From contig OY987299.1 in assembly GCA_963920635.1 (NCBI GenBank), positions 127,163,373 through 127,227,372 of the forward strand: 64,000 nucleotides of DNA, given 5' to 3'. Each line of letters begins with the position of its first letter. Position 1 is the stretch's first letter. Shown one piece after another: positions 10,756 to 24,003 of this stretch. Source of the stretch: Pseudeuparius sepicola (Eukaryota; Arthropoda; Insecta; Coleoptera; Anthribidae). Below the pieces are notes generated by a model that saw nothing but the letters and a program-made list of their open reading frames with translations, did not search any database and had not been told where the DNA came from. The position numbers were made by a program, and so were the translations under genes.

Positions 10756-13700
10756 AAATGTGAAAAAATGAAATTAATTTTTTGTTGTTAAGTTTTAATG
10801 AACGAAAATTCTAAGTAGGTAATCTATTAGAAAGCAAAACATATTACGTAAGTCAACTAGTGGTAATTTTTTGTTAACTGTTAACTTGTTTACGGTGCAA
10901 CCACAATGATTTAAGTATGCAGTAGGTAACTATAAGAAGTAGGTATGTAGGTACTCTTGTTCTTTTACAGAAAAGACAGACAGACAAATTAAAGTTATTT
11001 CAAGATGCTATTATGAGATTTTGTTGGCTGATATTTGCCTGCATTTATTTTGTTGCTTTTAAAGTTTATCCCTAACTTTATTTTACCCATGGTTATTATT
11101 GCTATTTTTCACAAGTAACTTTCTCTTTTTACTTACATATTTTGGTTATTTTGTAAATATTTAGTTTTAGAAACAAATTCAATATTTGTCGACATTTATA
11201 GGTTATGCTATTTAATTATGGAGTTGAAACAGACTTAAAAATACCTATTATTTTTATTAAGATTTGAAGGTAAATATATAAATATAAACGACAACTATGT
11301 AAATATATCTAGTTGGGTTAAAGAAAATCTATCTTTTATTTTGGTTAGAATCTCAGTTTTGAAAATAACTTTTATTTCATTTTTGAATATTTTCAATTTT
11401 TATATTATTAAAAATTAGCACACCAAATAGTGCGAACTCAAGTGTGATATAATTTAAAATGTTTTTTTTTTCTTCTGTGTCTTACTGGAAGATTTAAATC
11501 TTTTCAAGAGATATAAATCGTTTACAAAGGATTTAAATACTTCAAAATGATCTTAAATCAATTTGGGAAACTTAAATCTAAAAAAAAAACTAATTAAATT
11601 CATTGTCCGTGTGTGATTTAAACCGTTTAGAATGAAATCATTATAAGTTATTTGTATAATATAATATTGATCCTTTTAAAACATTTAGAATGAAATCTTT
11701 ATTGGCAATGTAAATCATTATTTACATGTGGTTGCTTCTGGGATACTACTCCTACTTTGGAGTATTAATTGTGAGGGTGATATAATCTCTTATATTAGTG
11801 AGGGTGATATAATCTCGATACTATACACTGTAAAGCAACAACTTTAGGTATACGTAGATAGAGATGGAATAAGTAGGTACCTACATAAATTTAATAGCAA
11901 AAGTTCCATAATAAATGTAACAATTTGAATGAATGCACCACTTCTGAAATGATGCCAATATCGCTTTCAACTTCGAAACTGTTCAACCCTACAACATTTA
12001 AGCAAATGGTGCATAAGAAGCCTTAGATGGTTAGATACCTGAGAGCGAACTGTGAAAGGAAGCCAGCCTGCAATTTCGTCGCCTCCGCCAACCCTAGCAA
12101 TCCCAAACATTATTAAAATCCCCAAGGAAGGCCCGATAATTATGTTTGCATCCAGACGCCGCTTTCCAGCCGAGAATTATTCTAGGATTTCGACGGTGCA
12201 AAGTCGGGGATCAGCGCAGGACCGGCCTCGGGCGAAATTAGTTCTCGGTAATCTGTCACAATGAAAAGGGGCGCAATTTTAATGAAATCGGAGGAATTCC
12301 AGTAAAACACTGCTGGTCGGTACAGTGTAAATTCTAGATTTACAAATACATAAGCCAGCCGCTTCTACAGGGTGGTCCAATATTTATGGATAAAACTTCA
12401 GAAATCACAAGGTTTGTGTAGAAGGTTAGGGCATTCCCCCACTCTTAAACAAAACCAAATGCTGTCCCTTTGCACCGGCAACATCGCGCGACGGTGCCGC
12501 TCTCACCAGCTGGCCTCCAGCTTGATGCCAATGGCGTATCAAAAGTGACAACACGGGTAATGAAAACCGAAAACAAAGTAGAAACACAAACATATAACAG
12601 AAATGCGATACACCAACGTACTCCACAAAGTTCCGTTATTTCATTGCACAAACATTAAAATGAAGAAATAACCGAAAACAGACAAAACAACATAAATATA
12701 CGCCATAAACAAAGTACATGCCAAAAACGTCTGTGCGCGCCTATGGCTAAAAGTGTTAAATATTTAGGGAGTAACTAAATCGCCAATTCACTTGTAAATG
12801 CTACCAACTTAAATTCGGTCTCTCCCCCCTTGCCTCTCTCACCCCCCTTCCCTTCCAAGTCGTCGAATGTCCTAACCCTCCTATAAACTAACCTTGAGAA
12901 ATCTATAGAAAACGTTAAAATAAGTAGATTTTTTATATAAGTATGCATCGAAATCCTTCCTTCACCACTGCCAATCATCATATTTTTTAAATATAAAAAT
13001 GGTATACCACTGGAAAGGTAATGTAAAGACCTTTTTTATAGAGTACCTAAGTTTAGAGTGTACATTTAGTTACCTGGATTTAATAATCTGTAAAGGTTGT
13101 TGGTATAATTATTAAATTTTATAATAACTAGGAGTTTAAACTTTTTTTACTAAAATGCTAACGCGTTCGGCGAAACAAAAAAAAACGAGAAAAAAAACTA
13201 TAAACATGGCCTCGAACATGCCTCCTAAGGGGGCTATAGCCCCCGAAATGGACAGTTTCGCAAACACTTTTTCCTAAATATTTCCAGTACGAGCAAACAT
13301 AAAATTCCGAAAACGAAAATCCGACCCTCCCAAGGCAGACCCGCGTATGCCAATATCCAGAAGTAAATTTTACAGTTCATCGACACAAAAAATACTCCAC
13401 CCAGCACTCCCACAACATATTTAAGTGCCCAATAAAGAACTTCGCCCCATATCCTCCCGTGTTATTTCTGGGGGAAATCCCCCGAATCCCTTCGAATAAA
13501 ATGTGGCGCAAACGAAGTTTGAACTTTTAATTTAAAGGAATGGCTTGTTTTTGTCGGGATCTGGAATTTCTGGGGTAACACCGGCGGGGCAATAAGGCCG
13601 TTTCTTTCCGGGTAAAAGTTTCCCGGATTTTGGGTGTTTACAAACAGGCGGGAGCGGGAGACTAGAGGAAAGACAAAAGGGGGCTTGGCGATGTAATCTT

Positions 13701-14245
13701 CGGGGGAGATTACGACTTTACAATAGGCCTGCAAAAAATTAAGTAAATGCTCGGAGATTGGGAAAGTTTCGAGACAAGAATAAATTTGTGAAGCTCTCAA
13801 GAAAGCCTTTATCAGGTTTTCTCGCGGATTAGGTAACAACCTAATATCTAGTTAATGGGAACATAAATTCCTCATCAAAATAAAATAATAATTCCAATAA
13901 TATGATAGCTGTTTCTCATTTTTCTCAAACATTCATGTTCCTGTAAACGTCGCTTAAAAGTTATGAACATTTCAATTTTAAAAGTGGAAAGTGGAGCAAA
14001 CAATCGTTTCCTTTATTACAAAGAATGCGGAATGAGAAACCTGATTTCTCAAAATTGTAGATAAATAGATAAAGTTCAATTTTCAACCAACAAAATTTTA
14101 AGATAAAAATATACCTATTTTCTTTGTTTAATACGGACATTATTATCAAATGCGGTGTTTGATAACGGGAGGTTGTTCGTCAAATTTTGACGGGATGTAA
14201 CATACAGCGTGTCCACCAACAATTTTCATTATGACCTTTTAATTT
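10756..14245. repeat. 3.45-kb direct repeat, copy 2
   Basis: Same unit and orientation as 3335-6790, separated from it by about 4 kb that hold the TIL gene. It keeps both island frames (12052-12264 plus and 13462-13839 minus). Similarity stops at the same motif in both copies, just after CCAACAATTTTCATTATGAC. Copy 2 has about 45 extra bases near 13932-13975 that are deleted in copy 1. Confidence 0.8.
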
Positions 14246-14304
14246 ACTTTCTAAAATTTATTTTCTAAAATTTATTTGTTGCCCAAACAGATCGATTTAA
14301 TTTT

Positions 14305-14930
14305 TTTAATTGGGTTTTTCCCCACCAAACTGATTAAAAGACAACTTTTCCAAGTTGCCTGGAAAATTCATAAATTCTTAAGAGCAAACGAACGAAACTT
14401 TGGACGTGTAACTCAAAAAAACTTCAACAAATTTGTTTTCTGAGCTTTCGGAAAATAAATCTTTCTCAAAGATCATGTCACGTCAAAGTCAAATGGCAGA
14501 TTAATAAATTTCAGGTTACAATGTCATGACAACAGAAACTAGCCTAGCCAGCTGTCTGATATTGTAACCTCCTGTGTTCTATCTAATTATCTATACTAAC
14601 TTCTCTTTGAATTACTGGCAATACTGGATTCCACCGAACATTCAGCAACACAGTTGTCCGTATTTTCTAAAAATAAATGCAGATTCTTTAATTTTTTGTC
14701 TATTTCCTACTTATTTTTTGAGAATTTGTTTGGACCTATTCCGAAAAATTCTACGATTGTTATTAAAAGTGTGTTCACATAATTTTTGACTTCAAAACTT
14801 GATTTTGCCTGATATATCTTTTATGTTCTTTTAAACGAAAGCTAAATGCCCTACAAGTCTCCCCAACATAGAACTTTCCACATTCACAAGGAATTTTATA
14901 TACGCAATTTTTTTAACCAAATCGAAAAAT
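14305..14930 (-). mobile_element. Penelope-like element, 3' part with GIY-YIG relic
   Basis: Read on the minus strand, the high-coordinate end encodes a GIY-YIG nuclease start (VYKIPCECGKFYVGETCR), as in Penelope-like retroelements. It is followed by frame-broken sequence and a 3' untranslated region. The same region is found at 35972-36637 and, in plus orientation, at 19170-19740. Frameshifts prevent translation. Catalytic-type residues (Y of IYK, YVGET) are still visible. Confidence 0.7.
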
Positions 14931-15964
14931 TGTATACGAAAGACCCCTATCTTAAAACCACCTGCCGAACACCCCTTTAAATTATTTACTATACATTCTG
15001 ACTCGCCCTGTATATTACCAGAGCATATAAAACAACCAGCAGTATAACTTACTCTTGAGAAATCATCCGCAAATTCAATGACCTTGAGCCATATTGGGGG
15101 AATAGAAGTCAGAGGCGTAGTCAGGAAAATCAATTCAGAAATACCGAGTAGTATTAGTAAAGTATATAGCGTGTGGTAAGCACAAGCAGCTTTGACTCCT
15201 TCCTGGGATTCTTTATTTAAAGATACTAGCAAAAAGCACACTCCACGGCACTGTAATATCTCTCATACAGCCAAAAAAGAACTGCCCAATCGCCCCGACA
15301 GTGCATCCAATTGACAGAATCTATTCCCAAACGGCGGCTGAGCGAACATCCGCGCAGAATTTTCCCGCCATGGGGAGTAATACTGCTGGTTGTTTCATAT
15401 GCTCTGATATTACAGAATGTATACTGTGTCGAGCTGTCAGGCGCTGTGGATCTGTTATGGTGTAGAACGTGTCGTGTAGACAACTATTTAGTTGCAATAT
15501 ATTTGTGACATTCAAAGTTGGACTTTCAAAGTATCAACGTAACCTTCCATAGGTTAAGTTCTTCTAAGAATGAAACATAATTATACTACTTGAATTGTTA
15601 AATCTCTAATGCACCGAATAACCTGCAAAATTGCCGCGCACCCTCCCTGGCGACTCCGTCCTATTTTCAGAAAGTTACGAACTCTTTTATCGGGAGAACA
15701 AAGTGCGCCCCACCCGAGAATTATGACTGGTGGCGAGCTATATAGATCCATTCATGGCCCCGCGAAATATTTTACCGATAAATTGAAACGGACCGGCTTC
15801 TGTAGGTTTAAATAAGGCGCCCATTAAAATGCAAATTGAGGAGCGCCTTCGGCGCGTATTTACCGTAACTGATTCCATCAGGGCTGGGCCTCCGAACTTT
15901 AGATAAAAACAATCTCAGGTACATTAATTAGTCGAGGAGATTCGATACCTATTCCAATAAAAGA
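14931..15964. other. mixed spacer with a MITE end and a GC-rich island
   Basis: 14940-15012 ends with the MITE signature CCCTGTA and resembles 28790-28856. 15290-15480 and 15600-15870 are GC-richer islands without a recognisable protein. I see no gene. Confidence 0.4.
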
Positions 15965-16090
15965 GTGTTATTGTTAGATCCAAAGTTACCACAACCCCTA
16001 GACACCAGGATTAATTCTGTTTTATTTTGCAAACAGTATGATCGTATTTTGTCTCTCTCTCTTACTCATTACAATGAGACACTAATAGGC
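15965..16090. repeat. dispersed repeat, inverted relative to 27160-27300
   Basis: The stretch around CCCCTAGACACCAGGA and the following ATTTTGTCTCTCTCTCTTACTCATTAC recurs inverted at about 27170-27290. The family was not identified. Confidence 0.5.
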
Positions 16091-16184
16091 CGCATGCAGT
16101 AAATTTCAGTATACACAATCAACGCTTTGGCAATCCGCCATTACATCGTACATCGTTTGCTGGAGGAGAATTACGAATGAAATT

Positions 16185-16905
16185 CTAGCGAGTTCCAAGC
16201 TTTCGTCCTCTATTGACATCCTCAGGGCCCGACGATCTCACTGAGACTGATTGTTCTATTATCTGTGATGATATTTATAGGAACATGGAAATGGACAGAG
16301 CAGATTGTTAGGGTGTTTAAGGATTTCAATGGATTCAAGGATTTCTTTGAATGGGATGGGACGATTGTAATAGAATCTTAGTATCACTAGGCAAAACTTC
16401 GTGCCCCTTGTCCAGATAATGTTCGGCAAGTGCAGAATGTGGTCGGCGGGTTTTTTACGCGTCTGTTAATATTATTGTTGGGGTTAGTAAATTTCATTTC
16501 TTAATAGAGCGCTGGATACTATGATAAGAAAAATTGTTGGCAAGTAGAGCATTAATAAGATGATCCAGTTCTTTATCAAGATTATCAGGATCGGCTAGGG
16601 ATATTGGTCGATAAATTAATAAATTAATAATGCATACTTTTTGGGATGGGAGGTGATGTGAGAAATCATTAAGGTACCTATCTCTATGCGTTGGTTTCCA
16701 GTAGACCGAGTGTCCTAGAGAACCATCGATCCTCCGTGAGACCAACACATCCAGAAAAGGAAGTAAACCGTCATTTTCCACCTCCATGGTAAACTGTTTT
16801 CTGGCAGGGAGTGACATACAAGCCTCGAAGAGGGTTGAAAAGTACATCGATGCTGAGTAGAATGAAGGGAAATTTACGAGTGGCCCCTGGGGATAACATT
16901 AGAAA
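16185..16905 (-). mobile_element. second Penelope-like family, RT thumb and GIY-YIG tail remnant
   Basis: On the minus strand a 117-codon frame (16847-16494) contains LLPFLDVLVSRRIDGSLG, YWKPTHRDRYL and LADPDNLDKEL. This is the end of a Penelope-like reverse transcriptase. Downstream, 16380-16460 still reads as the end of a GIY-YIG domain in broken frames (the ALAEHYLDKGHE type of motif), with the linker deleted. Near 16195-16240 there is a hammerhead-like core (CTGAGGA ... GACGAAA) in the position of a Penelope terminal repeat. Truncated and dead. Confidence 0.65.
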
Positions 16906-16926
16906 ATTCGATTTTCCTATAATATA

Positions 16927-17812
16927 TAGGGGAAAGTGGGGCACATTCACCCTAGGGGCACATTCAACCATCGCTTGTAAATTCTCCCATGATTTAAATT
17001 TGGTGCCAAAAAAAATTTGACAGCAGTTGTTAGCACCCATATACGATGTTCAGTGTAATATGAGTGCTCCCATGTTGGTTTTGTGCTAGAAAAAAAAATT
17101 CCAATTTTGTCCGATTAAAGCTGAGTTTTTAATTATTAGTTTTGTCAAAATTGTACTCACATTTATGACACTCTATGAACAGTGCCTATACTTATGAATG
17201 TTCTCGTATGTCATATAGAGTTCAAAGATTTAGATACAACCTGATTTTCTATAAGAAGTGGGTATGGGGCACAATCAACACATTCAGGGTGGGGTACTTT
17301 CAACATAAGATGTATGCATGGGAGTGCTCTTTCTGAAATTTCTTCGACAGTAACGTAAAACACCTGGTTACAAATTCTTACCCTCTAGTCAATGATCTAC
17401 AGTTGAACGTTTTGATCTAGTTTTGAAGTTACCAGACCCTAACTCTGCTAAAACTGCGAGAACATCGTCCCTGTTAACATTCAGCATAAATTTATCCTAA
17501 TATAATAATATGAAGTAAACAGACTGTTCGTTGTTATTATTTTACATAATATAACGTCAAATATTGCATTTTAGATTTTTAAATATAGCACATAAGCAAG
17601 TATAAAACTAGTTTCCTACTGGTGGGGCACTTTCACTCATATGCGACATTTTGTAAAATAATAAAATAAATTCTGAATTTTGCTCTTCATCTCAAGAGTT
17701 GCCAAAAAGTAAAAATTTTGTCAGTGCATGGTAACACGAGTGGTTGTCAATAATGCCCCATTTACACAGAGCATTAAGTGAAAAGTGGGTTAACGTGCCC
17801 CACTTTCCCCTA
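16927..17812. repeat. MITE with GGGGAAAGTGGGGCAC ends
   Basis: It begins TAGGGGAAAGTGGGGCAC and ends GTGCCCCACTTTCCCCTA. Several GGGGCAC motifs recur inside. It sits between an inverted pair (16818-16890 and 17990-18073) that belongs to the flanking Penelope-like sequence. No coding capacity. Confidence 0.7.
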
Positions 17813-18539
17813 CATATATATAATATGTTAATTATGTATAATATTTACTAAGGAATCAATTAATTGCCGAAGCAATCAATTGATCATCTAGTATTATAAC
17901 GATAGCACACGCACTATGTATAATATGTTTTTTATGGTTTTCGGGCTAGTGACTATGTACATTTTCATACTTTCGATGGGCTTGTCTGGAAAAATCCGTC
18001 AAAAGGCCACTCGTAGATTTCCCTTCATTCTATTCAACATTGATGTACTTTTCAACCGTCTTCGAGGCTTGAATGAGAAAATGGGGCACCTAAATCTATG
18101 TCACTATCTGACGGTCTATTACTTTTGATTTACCCAAAGTTATCAACAATAAGTAGGCGTAATGCTGGAATTTATCTCGTGTTGTCACAAAGGTCTTTAC
18201 AACATCATATAAACTATAAAATGCCATTTTAAGATAAAACGATGTATTTCACTAGCAACTCCACAACGCTCTGTACTATCGGGACTGTGACCTGGTTATT
18301 TCAGCAGAACAAATGTATATAATAGGATCTAAGGATTCCGATAACTTTGGTTAGATCGTTCGTATGTACTTAAAGGGATTCCAGAGCAGATACCTACTCT
18401 ACGAAATGTGTATCCTCTGTGTGATTCAGGATTCAGCCATTAAAATACAAGCCGCATAAAATAAAAACAAACGCCCATCACAAACTAAAAGTTTACAAAA
18501 TTACATATCTCCAATACAGCGTATCCTCCAATGTCCTCC

Positions 18540-18740
18540 AACGGCTCGTTTTGTGGAAATCCCTAAATCCCGAAATCGCGCAAACGTGGTTCGGGAGTTT
18601 TAATTTAAAAGAACGGCTTGTTTTGTCGAGGTTCGGCTTTTCCCCTTCAGAGTTTCTGGGGCAATACCGCGACGGCAATAACGGGATTTCGAAATTTTCC
18701 CAATCGCGCCGATGTCGACTGCTTACGGACTGCTGAGACA
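18540..18740. repeat. third, diverged relative of the island in the 3.45-kb repeats
   Basis: The order CCCGAAATCG, GCGCAAACG, GTTTTAATTTAAA, GAACGGCTTGTTTTGTCG and TTTCTGGGGCAATACCG parallels 6100-6215 and 13480-13595 (CGCAAACG, TTTTAATTTAAAGGAATGG, CTTGTTTTTGTCGGG, GGGGCAATAAGG). Flanking sequence is unrelated, so only the island is shared. Confidence 0.55.
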
Positions 18741-19169
18741 GGAACAACAGAAAGACAACAGTTAGCGTGGGAAAGCTTGACGACTTTTTGACGGAGATTA
18801 TACGACCCTACAATACAAAATCTAACGAAATTTTCGGAACGGAAGAGGCTTGTCTGAATCGATCAGGAACATAATTGGTATTTATTCCAAACAAAATAGA
18901 CACCTGTCAATTTAAAGGCAATATATTATGAGAAATTATGGCAATTCATATTGTGGCAAATACATTTGCCCTACCAGACACGAGAGGGCGCTTAAGTAGT
19001 CTTATTGCTTTTGAAAAATATCACTATGTTTATGAAAGATTTCAAATTTATTTACTGACACTGCATTTGTAGTTATCCAGAAAAATTTAATTGATTCAAT
19101 AGATTGCATACCTATACGAATCATTAAATCATATATCGAAGCTAAAACGCGTAGGCTATCTTTTTAATA
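18741..19169. other. spacer, nothing recognised
   Basis: AT-rich DNA without gene or clear repeat. Confidence 0.4.
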
Positions 19170-19740
19170 TCAGAACAGTGTTTATAACCGAAAATATTTA
19201 GATCGATGATAGCAAAACCATATACTTAATGAGGTACAAAGTTAAAAAAAATTGCATTTATAAAATTCCTTGTGAATGTGTAAAGTTCTTTGTTGATGAG
19301 ACTTGTAGGCCATTTAACGTTCGTTCAAAAGAACATACAAATTATATCAGGCAAATTCAAACTGCAAAGTCAAAAATATGTGAACACACTTTTAATAATA
19401 ATCATCGAATTTTGTGGAAAGGGTCCCAACCAATTCTCAAAGAAGAAGTAGGAATTAGGCGAAAAATTAAAGAATCAGCATTTATTCCAGGAAATACGGA
19501 CATATGTGTTTCTGAATGTTCAGTGGATTTCGAGGTGGATTTCAGTAAAATAGTATTGCCAGTTATATGGTTATATAGATATAGTATAGATAATTAGATA
19601 GAACACGCGCAGGCAGACAGGTAACTATTCCATTTTTTCTATTGTCCTAAAACTTTAACTTAATATTTATTATTCTGTCATTTCACTTTGACGTGACGTT
19701 ATCTTTGAGAAAGAAGGAAGATCTATTTAGATCAGCTCAG
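19170..19740 (+). mobile_element. Penelope-like element 3' part with an open GIY-YIG frame
   Basis: The frame at 19229-19597 (122 codons) is a GIY-YIG endonuclease C-terminal domain of a Penelope-like element. It has IYKIPCEC near residue 10, the second motif as FFVDET, CRPFNVRSKEH, CEHTFNNNHRILW and IRRKIKESAFI. Family members normally have YVGET; here Gly is replaced by Asp, so activity is doubtful. Upstream, 19140-19190 matches the end of the RT region seen at 28480-28525. The 3' untranslated sequence (19670-19735) is shared with 36120-36180 and 40520-40580. A MITE interrupts it at about 19740. Confidence 0.75.
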
Positions 19741-19749
19741 ATCAATGTT

Positions 19750-20266
19750 CACCTACCGCTTTCAAATGAACCAAAAATTATTTGCTTTCAAAATGGAAAG
19801 GATTAAATTTGACAACATTTGGACACCCTATTTCAAGAAAACCAATGGTGTTTTAACCAATGTCTATTTGGCATCTTTTTCTTTATTTTGAATGCACAGT
19901 TGATTTGAAAGCGGTAGGTAATTGAAAATGTTATGTTTATATAAAAAATTTATGTTCGAATATTGAAGTTGACAGGTGTTTTGTGGCACGTTTTGGCAAT
20001 TTCAACCCAAACAGTTGATTTTATCGTTATGAAGATAACCTCAAAAATTACATTTTCCTTCCCCAAAAACACAGCAGTACTAAATTACAGTTCAGCAGCT
20101 TGATTATTTTGGAATGCCATAATTCAATTTTAAAAAGAGAACTACAACGTCCTGTATCTCATAAACGAAGAACTTTAGGACCTATGTTTATACGAGCAAT
20201 CCACCTTAAACTGAGTTTTTATTCCAAATGTGAAAGTCCTGATTATAAAACGTGGGACACCCTGTA
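19750..20266. repeat. MITE, family shared with 30476-31150 (inverted)
   Basis: It ends GGGACACCCTGTA and holds an inner inverted pair around CTACCGCTTTCAAAT (19755) and ATTTGAAAGCGGTAG (19905). The block AATCAAGCTGCTGAACTG and its neighbours occurs inverted here relative to 30630. Non-coding. Confidence 0.6.
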
Positions 20267-20338
20267 TAATTATGTTGTTATCATTCTTTATATCAGTGAC
20301 TATTTTCTATAGTATATATTATTTACAATTTTTAAAAC

Positions 20339-20470
20339 TAGAATATTTTATTAACCTTTTTTATTCCTGTAACTCGACATTTTATTCTATTTTAATTTAG
20401 AATATACCGAGTTACAAAATTAAAATGAATAAAATGGAGTTCATATTTAAAAACCCGCCAAAATATTCTA
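20339..20470. repeat. 132-bp hairpin MITE
   Basis: The ends are TAGAATATTTT and AAAATATTCTA. The arms pair through the middle around GTAACTCG/CGAGTTAC. Confidence 0.6.
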
Positions 20471-21234
20471 CTTTGTTACAAAAGACACCAGATGTTGCAT
20501 GACAGTTTCAAAAATACGAGGGTGGTCTATCTATTGTATATTATATATTTCTTATTTATGGTCACCAACACTCCGGGCAGACACACTGTCTCGTCGTAAT
20601 ATTCGGTCAACGATATCAGTTGAAGCCTTGTTGCCAGTTTTATCAGTTCATGCGTTTGTGATTCAAGTCGGTCGTGCCATTAATGACCTGTCCTTTGCAG
20701 GTGAAACTGAAAATCATTCCGTTCTAATGACCAATTTGCACTTAAAGTTTTTACCTACGCGGACAACCCATGTTTCCACTTTTTTCGCTCCGGTTTTCCC
20801 GGCAGCCGATATCGTGGAAACGATAAAACTCCAATGCAAAACGCGAACGGCCCCTCGCAATAAACGGACGTACACATTTTGCTTGGCACGTAATTAAGCC
20901 AAGTTTGCGCCGCCGCGGCCGGCCCTAATAACAATTTTTCATGTTTGGAAGCAATTAAAGTTAAATTAAGCTTATCCGGCCCGCCGTTTCGGGAGGAAAA
21001 TTAAAGGGGAATTTATTCGTAATTAAGTAGCCACGCTTAAGGCCGAAGAACCAGAACTACCACTATAAAGATCGTCCTGCGAGATAAGGGGCTGTGTTTT
21101 TCTGTAACGCGTCATAGAGGCGGATGCTGGGGTATCTTAGTATCTAATAGGATAACGGGAAAAGATTGGACAAACCGAAGATCTTGTAAAACCTTGAAGG
21201 TGATTATACAAAACTTAAATCTTCTGTTTTCGTA
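20471..21234. other. spacer with a GC-rich island at about 20860-21010
   Basis: A 132-codon open frame (20499-20897 plus) runs through here but has no recognisable domain, no biased composition and no splice or repeat support, so I do not call it. The island includes a GCCGCCGCGGCCGGCC run. Confidence 0.4.
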
Positions 21235-21406
21235 CTTCGACACATTGACCCCTCTTATATTTATTTCCCAACCAACATTCAAAGTTAAAATTACATAATT
21301 TTTACTACCCAACTAGTCAACTTCGACACATTGACCCCTCTTATATTTATTTCCCAACCAACATTCAAAGTTAAAATTACATAATTTTTACTACCCAACT
21401 AGTCAG
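21235..21406. repeat. 86-bp tandem duplication
   Basis: The unit starting CTTCGACACATTGACCCC at 21235 is repeated almost exactly from 21321 to 21406. It is a recent local duplication. Confidence 0.9.
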
Positions 21407-24003
21407 AAATTTATTTTGATCAAACCAGTTTAGCTCTATATAAGGAAAAAAGTGGAGAGTGGGGAATGAACTGGATGTAATTTTTAAGTTAAATATAGGT
21501 AATATAACTTTATGGGCTTTATAGTTAAATTTACCACTAAAGTATTAAAAATTAGGTAATAATTAGATAATGTATGTCTATACTTAAATCTTAGGACTTA
21601 CCTATATCTAATAGATATGCGGAGAGGTATGGAATTATTAAAGGTGTTGTCTGTGCAAAAATTGCATTGCGCCTAAAATATTTCTGTATATTATAGGTGA
21701 AATAGTTCGGAAAAACTCTAAGTGTGCAACATATTATGGAATTTTTTTATTAATTGCACAACGAAAATACAAATATTCCAGAAAGTTGGTGCATGTTCGA
21801 TAATCATATTAGGCGCACTTAGAATGGTTGCAAGTCAAACAGTATACTGGGTAGGTCAAAAAATATAAAAATTGAACAAGATAAAAATATCCTTATTTCA
21901 GAAAATTTAGCAAAATGTTGATAAGAAAAGTTGTCTAGAATTAAAGGATATACCTAAATACAAAAACATGGAAGAAAAAAAATATTTTTTTTGAAAAACG
22001 TTAATATTTTGGTAATAAAGGTAATAAATGAGGTGATTCTGTTTCGGCAGAATTTGAAACCAGTTTGAAACTGCCAGGAGCATGCGCAGTTTCATTTTGT
22101 CGTTCCAAGAATAAAACCGCGCTTGCTTCTGACAGCTGTTTTGTTGTGTTGAAACAGACCTACTGCTTTGTTTGAGCATGCGTATTTTACAACACATTTA
22201 GTTCACAACGTTGGCAGGTAAACAGGAAGTTAGGAAAATGATAGACGATAGAAATATATTGCCTTTAATAGATAATAGCTAATAATATTAGGTATTTTAC
22301 GAGATTCTTGGATAAATATCAAGAATAGGTATCCATTCATCTATGAAAACAAGACTTTTTCATTTCAACCTACCCATGGAGAGATTCATCAATTTCTTCT
22401 ATTATTTGTTGTTACTCTTCCAAATTGTTATCGTTATATGATGCTTCTAAGATCGTATTGTTAACTGTTTGCACTTCTGGAACAGTGGCAGACTATCTAT
22501 CTCAAGGGCTTCCTTTTTTATCTTCCTTAAGGCCCGATAAAAAGAAAAGGAATTACGAAAAGCCTTGTGTTGTTTAGGCATCTTTCTACAATACTTTATT
22601 GAAGATAATACAAAATCAAAATTTTAAATAACAACTTATACACCTACCGAACAAAACAAGCTACACAGTCTTTATATTTACTTTATGGTAATTTTTATAA
22701 GAAATGTTGACCTTCTTTAAGCCATTTTTAGTTTCAAGTCGAAAAAACTAGTATTTTTTAACTTCATAATATTTATTAGGTTACTGTATAAACCTAAAAA
22801 CGACCAAAAACCTATAGGGAAATAACAGGTGGAATATAGAAATTAAGTTACTTAACTATCTAACCTATTTTTGACCTAACCTACGGGGACAAATATTGAG
22901 ACAAAATTTACTTCTTTATGACCTTCAGCATTTCTTAAATTATCTTTTGACTACTTATAAGGGCATCTAGAAAGTTAAAAATTAGTAAAAAATATTGATC
23001 AAAAAATTTATGATAAAATTTTCTTTGTCTTCAAAGCCTGATTTTAGGCAATAATAAACTAAATTATTATCAAACAAAGCTTTCTAAAAGTTGAGCATTT
23101 ATGTAGCTTATAATTAGGTTAGAAGTTAGTAGTTTTATAGATAACAAAAATTTCGTCTTAGGTTTTTCAAACTTTAAACGATTTTCTAAAAGAAAAAATT
23201 ATTGGTAATATTTTACTTTGTTTGTTAGGTTGATTTGTTATTAACATGCTTTGGTTACCTTGACTTGTATGTATGCATGCATGTAACTTTGTAAACAAAT
23301 CTATCAAATCGATTTTTACCCATATATCTAATAATTGTCGTATCGGTCTGAAATTTTGCGAACTTATTCAATTTCGGTGATAATATAATATTATTGTACC
23401 ATCCAGCTTTTATGATGATGGGGAAGGACAAATGTGGGGAAAATATTAATTGTCTGACTGGTAGATATCCATGACCAGATAAGCATCTGTAATAATATTA
23501 AATATTATTAATAAATTTTATTATAATGAAGGGTCCAAAAATTCATACAGTTGAAAATTATTCTATGTATATTATTAACAGGCTTTTAATTGCGTGACTT
23601 GTATACTGATCTGGCAGTTTTAAAGGTGTCGATCTGGAGAAAAGTGTGTAAGAATATATCCATAATTAGAATTCAAACAAGTAGAAAAGGGATAGGTATA
23701 AATGCGAGGTTGGTACTACTTGAGAGCAATACAATCTTACAACCAGGGAAGGGAGAGGCACCACGAGCGACTAGCAAATGGAATGTGATTATAATAAAAT
23801 ATTATAATCGGGGAATGAAGTAGCTGGAGGTGGTGGGGTGAAACAGAGGTAGAGCAGAGGCGGCGGCACGATTACTAGGGAGAACTTCCTTGCGATTGGT
23901 GCCCGTCCACCGCGATGGGTTGAACTTCTTCGATTGCGTTAGGAAGTAGTGGCAACATCACCTTCATACCCATCTCTGTTATGCAAATGGGGCATGCACA
24001 CTA
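21407..24003. other. 2.6 kb of AT-rich DNA without recognisable genes
   Basis: Only short open frames. A GC-richer patch at 23820-23960 has no protein match that I recognise. Confidence 0.4.

Noticed and set aside
14831..15241. 136-codon minus frame ending in a GIY-YIG-like region
   Set aside because: The frame joins a MITE and an out-of-frame part of the Penelope-like domain; the real domain lies in another frame.
20499..20897. 132-codon open frame on the plus strand
   Set aside because: No recognisable domain, no splice or promoter context, and it runs into a non-coding GC-rich island. Length is compatible with chance.
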